This document shows, in pieces, positions 16,996 to 23,737 of a stretch of DNA of 64,000 nucleotides. The position numbers and the translations under genes are program-made. The notes beneath the pieces were generated by a model that did no database searches, was not told the DNA's origin, and saw only the letters and a list, made by a program, of their open reading frames with translations. Source of the DNA: Chromatiaceae bacterium (GTDB taxonomy: Bacteria; Pseudomonadota; Gammaproteobacteria; Chromatiales; Chromatiaceae); NCBI GenBank assembly GCA_016714645.1, contig JADKCI010000004.1, positions 124,001 through 188,000 of the forward strand, in the 5' to 3' direction. Positions within the stretch are counted from its first letter, which is position 1; every line of letters begins with the position of its first letter.

Positions 16996-17241
16996 ATGAA
17001 TCAAGATACCTTACTGCAACGCATCACTACGCGCCCCGAGGTATTCGGCGGCAAACCCATTATTCGCAACCTGCGCATTTTCGTTGAGTTGGTGTTAAGC
17101 CTCTTGGCGCAAGGTGAGCCCTACGCCGCCATCCTTGAGGATTATCCTGGCCTTGACCAGGACGACATCAACGCCTGCCTCGCCTATGCCCATACGGTCA
17201 TTGCCCATGACCGCATCGATAGGATCGCGGTTGCCGGGTGA
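16996..17241 (+). CDS. DUF433 antitoxin-like protein
   Basis: An 81-aa protein with the DUF433 pattern: ITTRPEVFGGKPIIRNLRI near the N terminus and the winged-helix-like ILEDYPGLDQDDINACLAYA. DUF433 proteins are usually paired with DUF5615 PIN-like toxins, and such a frame begins 4 nt before this stop. As the antitoxin it would bind DNA and the toxin. The partner is truncated here, so the gene is probably an orphan. Confidence 0.8.
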   Translation: MNQDTLLQRITTRPEVFGGKPIIRNLRIFVELVLSLLAQGEPYAAILEDYPGLDQDDINACLAYAHTVIAHDRIDRIAVAG

Positions 17242-17366
17242 AATTCCTCGTTGATCGGTGCGCCGGGCGGCGTCTCGCACAATGGCTGCGAACGCAAGGC
17301 CACGATGTCCGTGAGGCGGCGGAAGTCAGTCCCGATCCCGGCGATCAGGCGCTATACTCACGGTGG
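17238..17366 (+). pseudogene. Truncated DUF5615 PIN-like toxin
   Basis: A GTG start overlaps the DUF433 stop by 4 nt. It gives MKFLVDRCAGRRLAQWLRTQ, then GHDV and DPGDQAL, which match the first 40 residues of DUF5615 toxins (first metal-binding Asp included). After about residue 40 the frame loses family resemblance, running on as unrelated sequence to a stop at 17549 inside the next module. The nuclease core with the remaining acidic residues is gone, so the toxin is inactive. Confidence 0.7.
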
Positions 17367-17439
17367 GGACAAAGCGCGTGCGCATATCGCGGACCCTGCC
17401 GACCCCGCCTTGATCGTGACAGCATGGCAACAAACAGAG

Positions 17440-17479
17440 GTAATGCATTCGCATTTAATTGGAAAGGCGAGTGCATTAC
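17440..17479 (+). promoter_or_regulatory. Candidate PrlF operator (inverted repeat)
   Basis: Arms GTAATGCATTCGC (17440-17452) and GCGAGTGCATTAC (17467-17479) are reverse complements at 12 of 13 positions, separated by 14 bp of AT-rich DNA. It sits 36 bp upstream of prlF, where an autoregulating AbrB-type antitoxin would bind. Function is inferred from position and symmetry. Confidence 0.6.
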
Positions 17480-17515
17480 TATACGACGCATCCACTACCT
17501 TGACCGGAGAGCGCC

Positions 17516-17845
17516 ATGCCAGCCACCCTCGAAGTCGAATCCACTCTGACCGATCGCTATCAGACCACGGTGCCGGAAACCGTGCGCCGCGCCCTCAAGC
17601 TCGGCAAGCGCGACAAGATCCACTACACCATCCGGCCCGGCGGCGAGGTCGTGCTGACGCGCGCCGCTGTTTCCGAGGGAGACGACCCGGTGCTGGGGTC
17701 TTTCCTGGGATTCCTGGCTCGCGACATCACCCACCATCCCGAGCGCCTGCAGGCTGTGGATGCGGGTCTCGTCCAAAGGCTCCAGTCGCTGGTCGGGAGC
17801 ATCGAAGTCGATCTCGATGCCGCCCTGTCGGCAGACAATGAATGA
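17516..17845 (+). CDS. prlF: PrlF-family type II antitoxin (AbrB/MazE fold)
   Basis: A 109-aa protein with an N-terminal swapped-hairpin AbrB domain (STLTDRYQTTVPETVRRALK, then GKRDKIHYTI) and an acidic helical C terminus that would bind the toxin. It should neutralise YhaV and repress its own promoter. The stop overlaps the yhaV start by 4 nt (ATGA), the usual arrangement. A strong inverted repeat lies just upstream. Confidence 0.9.
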   Translation: MPATLEVESTLTDRYQTTVPETVRRALKLGKRDKIHYTIRPGGEVVLTRAAVSEGDDPVLGSFLGFLARDITHHPERLQAVDAGLVQRLQSLVGSIEVDLDAALSADNE

Positions 17846-18348
17846 GCGCGGGCAAGCCCACACCCCTGGTCATCCACGGCTGGACGGTTTTCGCCCATCC
17901 GCTGTTCCTGGCCCAGCTTGAAGTGCTGGCGCAGCAGGTCGAGTCCTTCAAGCAAGAGGACCCGGTCGGGTACGTGAAAAAGAACGCTAGCAAGCGACTG
18001 GCGGCGATCACCAAATTGGCGTTCGACGTTATCCCGCAAGACCCGCTGCGGCCGGAGTACCGCCAGGGCGGCACTCTGGGCGACGATCACAAGCACTGGT
18101 TCCGGGCAAAGTTCTTCCAGCAGTACCGACTGTTCTTCCGCTACCACGCTGAAGCCAAGGTGATCGTGTTCGCGTGGGTCAACGACGAGGACACCAAGCG
18201 CGCCTACGAGAGCAGCGACGACGCCTACCGGGTGTTCCGCAAGATGCTGGAAAGCGGCCATCCGCCAGACGGCTGGAACCCGTTGCTAGCCGAGGCTCGG
18301 GCCAAGGGACAACGCTTGCGGCGGTTTGCCACGGGCATCGCGCCGTAA
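17842..18348 (+). CDS. yhaV: YhaV-family ribonuclease toxin
   Basis: A 168-aa toxin of the YhaV family, RelE-superfamily mRNA interferases that cleave translated RNA. Family segments are the opening GWTVFAHPLFLAQLE, DPLRPEYRQGGTLGDDHKHW and RAKFFQQYRLFFRYH, then VFAWVNDEDTKRAYESSDDAY. It is complete and in frame with an intact antitoxin, so the pair is likely functional. Its role could be stabilisation of this accessory region or stress response. Confidence 0.92.
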   Translation: MSAGKPTPLVIHGWTVFAHPLFLAQLEVLAQQVESFKQEDPVGYVKKNASKRLAAITKLAFDVIPQDPLRPEYRQGGTLGDDHKHWFRAKFFQQYRLFFRYHAEAKVIVFAWVNDEDTKRAYESSDDAYRVFRKMLESGHPPDGWNPLLAEARAKGQRLRRFATGIAP

Positions 18349-18531
18349 GGCTTGGCTTCGGTGGCGAACAGCCTTGTCATGGGGACCCGCGGCACATCCC
18401 CGCGCCACCCGGGGGGAAACGCCAAAACAAGCTGCGGCCGGCGGGGACACCCGTGCCGCGGGTGGTAACGTGGACCCCAATAACCCGCCGACCACCGGGT
18501 CGGATTCGTAAACTCCGTCACCCCATCATGG

Positions 18532-18559
18532 TTGACAGATCCCGGGATCGGGTTAAGAT
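18532..18559 (+). promoter_or_regulatory. Sigma-70 promoter for the biotin operon
   Basis: TTGACA (18532-18537) and TAAGAT (18554-18559) with a 16-bp spacer, about 50 bp upstream of the bioB ATG. The -35 is a perfect consensus. I see no clear BirA operator palindrome. Confidence 0.6.
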
Positions 18560-18609
18560 TCGGTCCATTGCAGCCCGTGTCCAGGCGCTATCGACTCCGG
18601 AAAATCTTC

Positions 18610-19629
18610 ATGTCCAGTCCCCAGTCCTGCCACCAACTCCGTCACGACTGGTCCCTCGACGAGGTGGTGGCCCTGTTCGATCAGCCCTTCATGGACCTGC
18701 TCTTTCGCGCCCAGTTGGCCCACCGGGCCTGTTTCGACCCCAACAAGGTCCAGGTTAGCACCCTCCTCAGCATCAAGACCGGGGCCTGTCCCGAGGATTG
18801 CGGCTACTGCGCCCAGAGCGCGACCCATGGCGCGGATCTGGAACCCGAGCGCCTCTTGCCCCTGGCGGAGGTGACGGCCGCCGCCGCCGCCGCCAAGGCC
18901 CGGGGGGCGACCCGTTTCTGCATGGGCGCGGCGTGGCGCAACCCCACGGACAAGCATCTGGACCGGGTGACAGCCATGATCGCGGCGGTCCACGACCTGG
19001 GTCTGGAGACCTGCGTCACCCTGGGGATGCTGACGGACGCCCAGACCCAGCGCCTCAAGACCGCCGGCCTGGACTACTACAACCACAACCTGGACACCTC
19101 CCCCGAGTTCTACGGCCAGATCATCACCACCCGGACCTATCAGGACCGGCTGGACACCCTGGCCCGGGTCCAGCGCGCGGGCCTCAAGGTGTGCAGTGGC
19201 GGTATCCTGGGCATGGGCGAGTCGCGGCAGGATCGCGCCTCCCTGCTGCGGCAACTGGCCAATCTGCCCCAGCACCCGGAATCGGTGCCCATCAACCTGC
19301 TCGTTCAGGTGAAGGGCACCCCCCTCCATGGCACGGCCCGGCTCGATCCCCTGGAGTTGGTGCGCACCCTCGCCGTGGCCCGCCTGCTGATGCCGGCCTC
19401 CCAGGTGCGCCTGTCCGCCGGCCGCTCCGACATGAGTGATGAGTTGCAGGCCCTCTGTTTCCTCGCCGGCGCCAATTCCATCTTCTACGGTGAACGCCTG
19501 CTGACGACCCCCAACGCCGGGGCGGATCGCGACCTGGATCTGTTCCAACGCCTGGGCATGAGCTTCGAGGAGGTCGATGCGGCCGAACGCTCGGTGCCGG
19601 GCCCCTGCGAGCGGTGCGAGGCGCATTGA
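18610..19629 (+). CDS. bioB: Biotin synthase BioB
   Basis: A 339-aa radical-SAM enzyme that inserts sulfur into dethiobiotin. The [4Fe-4S] cluster motif GACPEDCGYC places Cys at 60, 64 and 67. Conserved segments YYNHNLDTSPEFYGQI and the C-terminal NSIFYGERLLTT are present. An upstream in-frame start at 18532 would overlap the -35 box, so the ATG at 18610 is used. It is the first gene of bioBFHCD. Confidence 0.97.
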   Translation: MSSPQSCHQLRHDWSLDEVVALFDQPFMDLLFRAQLAHRACFDPNKVQVSTLLSIKTGACPEDCGYCAQSATHGADLEPERLLPLAEVTAAAAAAKARGATRFCMGAAWRNPTDKHLDRVTAMIAAVHDLGLETCVTLGMLTDAQTQRLKTAGLDYYNHNLDTSPEFYGQIITTRTYQDRLDTLARVQRAGLKVCSGGILGMGESRQDRASLLRQLANLPQHPESVPINLLVQVKGTPLHGTARLDPLELVRTLAVARLLMPASQVRLSAGRSDMSDELQALCFLAGANSIFYGERLLTTPNAGADRDLDLFQRLGMSFEEVDAAERSVPGPCERCEAH

Positions 19630-19664
19630 CCCCCGCCCCGAGCGCGGGCCAGCAGGTTGCTCCT

Positions 19665-19684
19665 GCCCTGCGGCACGGCAGGGC
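19665..19684 (+). other. Hairpin between bioB and bioF
   Basis: Perfect 7-bp stem GCCCTGC / GCAGGGC with a 6-nt loop in the 125-bp gap between bioB and bioF. There is no T run, so it is more likely an attenuating or RNA-stability structure than a full terminator. Confidence 0.35.
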
Positions 19685-19754
19685 GAGGGGATGGTCCGCC
19701 ATCAGGCCCGCGGACCGGTTCGCTAGCCGCATCGGCGCGGCCTCCTGATTCCTG

Positions 19755-21092
19755 GTGAACCGCGACTTCAAGAGCGAACTGGAGCGCCGGCGGGCGGCCC
19801 ATCTCTACCGCCGGCGCCGCCAGATCGAGGCGGCGCCAGGTCCGCACCTGATCCTTGATGGCCGTCCGGCCATTGCCTTTTGCACCAATGATTATCTGGG
19901 CCTGGCCCGCCATCCGGAGGTGATCGCCGCCTGCCAGCGGGGGGCCGAGACCTATGGCGTCGGCAGCGGCTCGGCCCACCTGGTCGCTGGTCATGGCCCG
20001 GCCCATCAGGCCCTGGAGGAGGAACTGGCCGATTTTCTGGGCCGCGAGCGGGCCCTGCTCTTCTCCACCGGCTACATGGCCAACCTGGGCCTCATCCAGG
20101 CCCTGGCCGGGCCGGGCGAGCCCGTCTTCGAGGACCGGCTCAATCATGCCTCCCTGATCGATGGCGCCTTGCTGGCTCGTGCCCGCCTGCGGCGCTATCC
20201 CCATGGCGATATGGCGGCCTTGCGGCGCCAGTTGGCGATCTCTTCCCATCCCGAGTCGGAATCCGGTTCGGGGTCCTCGTCCGGATTCGGATGCGAGTCT
20301 GAGTTCGGGTTCGGGTGCGAGTCTGGATCCGGGTCTGGGTTCGACGCTAGCTCCATGCCAGCGGCCGGCTCCGGGCCCAATGTCGTGCCCACTACCACCG
20401 GCCGCCCGGTGGCCCTCATCGCCACCGATGGCGTCTTCAGCATGGACGGCGATCTGGCGCCCCTCCCCGAGTTGGCGGCTCTTGCCCGGGCCGCGGCCGT
20501 ACCCCTCCTGGTCGATGACGCCCACGGCCTCGGCGTCCTGGGCCGGGAAGGGCGGGGCACCCTGGATCATTTTGGCCTGGACGCCGAGGCCGTACCGATC
20601 CTAATGGGTACCCTGGGCAAGGCCCTCGGCACCTTCGGTGCCTTCGTCGCCGGGGGCGAGGATCTGATCGAGACCCTGATCCAGACCGCCCGGAGTTACA
20701 TCTACACCACGGCCCCGCCGCCGGCCCTGGCGGCGGCGACCCGCGCCAGCCTGGCCCTGGCCCGCCGCGAGGAGTGGCGGCGGGAGCGCCTCCGGGAACT
20801 GATCCAGACCTTCCGCCGGGGGGCGGAACAGCTCGGCCTGCCGCTGATGCCCTCCGCGACCCCCATCCAGCCCATCCTGGCGGGGACCGCCGAGCGCGCC
20901 CTGGCCTGGAGTCAGGCCATGGAGGCGCGTGGCATCCTGGTCACCGCCATCCGTCCGCCCACGGTGCCGGAGGGCTCGGCCCGGCTGCGGGTCACCCTCT
21001 GCGCCCTGCATAGCGACCAGGATCTGGAATGCCTGCTTGCGGCCCTGGCGGAGTTGCCCAAGGGGGCGCGAGATCCGGGAGCGGCGTCATGA
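19755..21092 (+). CDS. bioF: 8-amino-7-oxononanoate synthase BioF with a Ser/Gly-rich insertion
   Basis: A 445-aa PLP enzyme condensing pimeloyl-thioester with alanine, the first step of ring assembly. Family features are FCTNDYLGLARHPEV, GSGSAHLVAGH, TDGVFSMDGDLAPL, DDAHGLGVLG and the PLP lysine in TLGKALGTFGAF (Lys289). About 50-60 residues between the catalytic segments (roughly 166-220) are an extra Ser/Gly/Glu/Phe-rich stretch absent from typical BioF of about 385-390 aa. It starts with GTG. The stop overlaps the bioH ATG (ATGA). Confidence 0.95.
   Translation: MNRDFKSELERRRAAHLYRRRRQIEAAPGPHLILDGRPAIAFCTNDYLGLARHPEVIAACQRGAETYGVGSGSAHLVAGHGPAHQALEEELADFLGRERALLFSTGYMANLGLIQALAGPGEPVFEDRLNHASLIDGALLARARLRRYPHGDMAALRRQLAISSHPESESGSGSSSGFGCESEFGFGCESGSGSGFDASSMPAAGSGPNVVPTTTGRPVALIATDGVFSMDGDLAPLPELAALARAAAVPLLVDDAHGLGVLGREGRGTLDHFGLDAEAVPILMGTLGKALGTFGAFVAGGEDLIETLIQTARSYIYTTAPPPALAAATRASLALARREEWRRERLRELIQTFRRGAEQLGLPLMPSATPIQPILAGTAERALAWSQAMEARGILVTAIRPPTVPEGSARLRVTLCALHSDQDLECLLAALAELPKGARDPGAAS
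20274..20345 (+). repeat. Short tandem repeat inside bioF
   Basis: Two 24-bp units (about 20284-20331), each reading roughly GGxTTCGGxTGCGAGTCTG, flanked by degenerate TCGGGT/TCCGGA hexamers. They encode GFGCESEF, GFGCESGS and GSGF in frame. The repeat keeps the reading frame because its period is a multiple of three. Confidence 0.7.
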
Positions 21093-21922
21093 TCGCCGCG
21101 CCCTTGCTCCCTCCCCCCGCGCGGGGGAGGGTCGGGGAGAGGGAGCTGAACCTCTACCGGGAGACCCGCGGCCAGGGGCCGGACCTGGTGCTGCTCCATG
21201 GCTGGGGCATGAACGCCGCCGTCTGGCGCGGCCTGCCCGCCGATCTGGCCCTGGGCCACCGCCTGACGGCCATCGAGCTACCCGGCCATGGCGGCAGTAC
21301 CCGCGATCCTGACTGGCAAGGGCTTGATGACTGGGCGGACGTCTGTCTGGCGGCGGCCCCGGACCGGGCCGTCTGGTTGGGCTGGTCCCTGGGCGGCCTG
21401 GTCGCCCTGGCGGCGGCCCAGCGCGCCACCGAGCGCTTGAAGGGGCTGGTCCTGATGACCGCCACCCCGCGTTTCGTCCAGGCCAGCGACTGGCCCGCGG
21501 CCATGGCCCCCGCGACCCTGGCGCGCTTCCACGACGGCCTGCTCGCCGACCCCGCCGGTACCCTGGAGCGCTTTCTCGCCCTCCAGGTGCGGGGCAGCGA
21601 GGCGGCGCGGGACACACTGCGCCTGCTCAAGCGAGAACTAGCGGAGCGGCCCGCCCCGGACCCGATCGCCCTGGCCCTGGGCCTGGATCTGCTGCGGGAC
21701 TCGGACCTGCGCCCCCTGCTCCAGGACCTTGACTGCCCCAGCCTCTGGCTGTTCGGCGCGCGGGATACCCTGGTCCCCGCCGCCGTAGGCGCCGATATCG
21801 CCGCCCGGCTGCCCGAGGCGCGGGTCCAGGTCATAGCCGGGGCCGCCCACGCCCCCTTCCTCTCCCACCCGGCGGCGACCACCGCCGCCCTACTGTCCTT
21901 TCTCTGGGAACTGGAGGCCTGA
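21089..21922 (+). CDS. bioH: Pimeloyl-ACP methyl ester esterase BioH
   Basis: A 277-aa alpha/beta hydrolase that removes the methyl group from pimeloyl-ACP methyl ester, ending the BioC-BioH pimelate route. LLHGWGMN (35-42), nucleophile Ser100 in GWSLGG, the acid region LFGARDTLVP and the His in GAAHAPFLSH are visible. Residues about 4-19 (APLLPPPARGRVGERE) come from a palindromic repeat rather than the ancestral gene; normal BioH starts near LYRETRGQGPDLV. Start and stop overlap bioF and bioC. Confidence 0.93.
   Translation: MIAAPLLPPPARGRVGERELNLYRETRGQGPDLVLLHGWGMNAAVWRGLPADLALGHRLTAIELPGHGGSTRDPDWQGLDDWADVCLAAAPDRAVWLGWSLGGLVALAAAQRATERLKGLVLMTATPRFVQASDWPAAMAPATLARFHDGLLADPAGTLERFLALQVRGSEAARDTLRLLKRELAERPAPDPIALALGLDLLRDSDLRPLLQDLDCPSLWLFGARDTLVPAAVGADIAARLPEARVQVIAGAAHAPFLSHPAATTAALLSFLWELEA
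21107..21143 (+). repeat. GC-rich palindromic repeat (REP-like) at the start of bioH
   Basis: A CTCCCTCCCCCC arm, a short centre and a GGGGGAGGG arm, then TCGGGGAGAGGG. The same element in inverse orientation lies at 27678-27716. This is a widespread bacterial intergenic repeat, here translated as part of BioH. Confidence 0.75.
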
Positions 21923-22836
21923 TGGCCGCGAATCTCGACCCGGGGCTGAAGAGCCCCCTGGATAAGCCCGCCGCCCGTCGTGCCTTCGAGCGGGCGGCGG
22001 TCGGTTACGATACCGTCGCCGTGCTGCAAAAGGAGATGGCCACGCGCCTGCTGGAGCGGTTGGACTATGTGCGTCTGGCGCCGAGGACCGTCCTCGACCT
22101 GGGGGCCGGCACCGGCCTGGCCCTGGATGCCCTCCAGCGCCGTTATCGCCAGGCCCGGGTCCTGGCCCTGGACTTCGCCTTCCCCATGCTGCGCCTGGCC
22201 CGCCGCCGGGGCAGCCTGCTGCGCCGCCCGACCTGCCTCTGCGCCGATGCCGAGGCCCTGCCCCTGGCGGAGGGCAGCATCGACTTCATCTTTTCCAACG
22301 CCACCCTCCAGTGGTGCAACGACCTGGACCACACCTTCGCCGAGTTGCGCCGCGTCCTCGCCCCCGGTGGCCTCCTCATGTTTACCACCTTCGGTCCCGA
22401 TACCCTGCGCGAGTTGCGCGCCGCCTGGGCCCAGGCCGATGGTTACGGCCATGTCAGCCCCTTCCTCGACCTGCACGATGTGGGCGACGCCCTGGTGCGG
22501 GCTGGCTTCGAGGGCCCGGTGATGGACGCCGAACACCTGACCCTGACCTACCAGGACTTGGGCGGCCTGATGGACGACCTGCGGGGTCTGGGCGCGACCA
22601 ACGCCACCCGCGAGCGCCCGCGCGGCCTCACCGGCAAAGCCCGGTGGTCCGCCATGCGCGCCGCTTACGAGGTCCATCGTCACGAGGGTCGCCTGCCCGC
22701 CACCTACGAGGTGGTCTATGGCCATGCCTGGGCGCCCCTGCAACGGCTCAAGGCAGACGGCTCCGTGACCTTGCCCATGAGCGCTATTGGCCGCGCGTCC
22801 CTGGCGGGAAGCCGAGGGGTCGCGGGAACTGGATGA
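21922..22836 (+). CDS. bioC: Malonyl-ACP O-methyltransferase BioC
   Basis: A 304-aa SAM methyltransferase that masks the free carboxyl of malonyl-ACP so fatty-acid synthesis can build the pimelate chain. The SAM motif VLDLGAGTG is at 57-65. FSNATLQWCNDLDHTFAELRRVL and TFGPDTLRELRAAW are BioC hallmarks. The ATG shares its A with the bioH stop (TGATG). The C terminus (after TLPMSAIGRA) is short on known domains. Confidence 0.95.
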   Translation: MAANLDPGLKSPLDKPAARRAFERAAVGYDTVAVLQKEMATRLLERLDYVRLAPRTVLDLGAGTGLALDALQRRYRQARVLALDFAFPMLRLARRRGSLLRRPTCLCADAEALPLAEGSIDFIFSNATLQWCNDLDHTFAELRRVLAPGGLLMFTTFGPDTLRELRAAWAQADGYGHVSPFLDLHDVGDALVRAGFEGPVMDAEHLTLTYQDLGGLMDDLRGLGATNATRERPRGLTGKARWSAMRAAYEVHRHEGRLPATYEVVYGHAWAPLQRLKADGSVTLPMSAIGRASLAGSRGVAGTG

Positions 22837-22870
22837 AGGATATGAAGCGTTTCCGGGACCGGGCAGCGCC

Positions 22871-23647
22871 ATGCCGGTGAGGACCCTGGCCAGCGGCACG
22901 GACGGCGGGGGCCCCGAGTCGGGCAGGGGAGTCGAGGGCCCGCCGGGTTTCTTTGTCACCGGCACCGATACGGGCTGCGGCAAGACCGAGATCAGCCTGG
23001 GCCTCATCCAGGCCCTGCGGCAGCGGGGCCTCGCTGTCCAGGCCATGAAGCCCGTGGCCTCGGGCTGCGAACCCGGTCCCCAGGGCCTGACCAATCCCGA
23101 CGCCCGCCGCCTGCTGGCCCAGTCCAGCCTCGCCGTTCCCTACGCCTGGGTCAACCCCTACGCCTTCGCCCCCCCCATTGCCCCCCATATCGCCGCCCGC
23201 GAGGCCGGGGTCGAGATCGATCTGGCCCTGATTCAGGCGAACGCCGCCGCCCTGGCGGCCCGGGCCGACCTGCTCATCGTGGAAGGGGTCGGTGGCTGGC
23301 GGGTCCCCCTGGGCCCCGATCTGGCCCTTGGCGACCTCGCCAAGGCACTGGGTCTGCCCGTGATCCTGGTCGTCGGCCTGCGTCTGGGCTGTCTCAACCA
23401 TGCCCTCCTGACCGCCGAGAGCCTTCTCGCGGGCGGGGTCAGCCTGGCGGCTTGGGTCGCCAACCAGGTCGATCCGGGCCTGGAGCGGCGGGAGGAAAAT
23501 ATCCGCACCCTTGCCGCCCTCCTTCCCGCCCCCTGCCTGGGGGTGGTCCCCTGGCTGGCGGACCCGACGCCGGCGGAGGTGGCCGGATACCTCGCAATCG
23601 AAACGCTGGTGAGGATTTTGAATCGCTCGCCCAGGGGGCTGGGGTGA
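22871..23647 (+). CDS. bioD: Dethiobiotin synthetase BioD
   Basis: A 258-aa ATP-dependent enzyme closing the ureido ring of dethiobiotin. The P-loop GTDTGCGKT spans 31-39, followed by MKPVASGCE, NPYAFAPPIAPHIAA and VEGVGGW. The ATG at 22871 leaves a roughly 25-residue Gly-rich leader before the conserved core; a later internal start is possible. It is the last biotin gene, 34 nt after bioC. Confidence 0.94.
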   Translation: MPVRTLASGTDGGGPESGRGVEGPPGFFVTGTDTGCGKTEISLGLIQALRQRGLAVQAMKPVASGCEPGPQGLTNPDARRLLAQSSLAVPYAWVNPYAFAPPIAPHIAAREAGVEIDLALIQANAAALAARADLLIVEGVGGWRVPLGPDLALGDLAKALGLPVILVVGLRLGCLNHALLTAESLLAGGVSLAAWVANQVDPGLERREENIRTLAALLPAPCLGVVPWLADPTPAEVAGYLAIETLVRILNRSPRGLG

Positions 23648-23737
23648 TGCAGGGGCTGTTTTGATTGCTGATTGATAAAGCCTTTCAACCCGGCTAGCAT
23701 CCGGTCATCAGCCCTTCTCCCCCGGAGTCCCGGCCCC

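Noticed and set aside
21154..23094. 646-aa minus-strand frame across bioH and bioC
   Set aside because: GC-rich shadow; the plus strand carries clear BioH and BioC motifs with operon overlaps.
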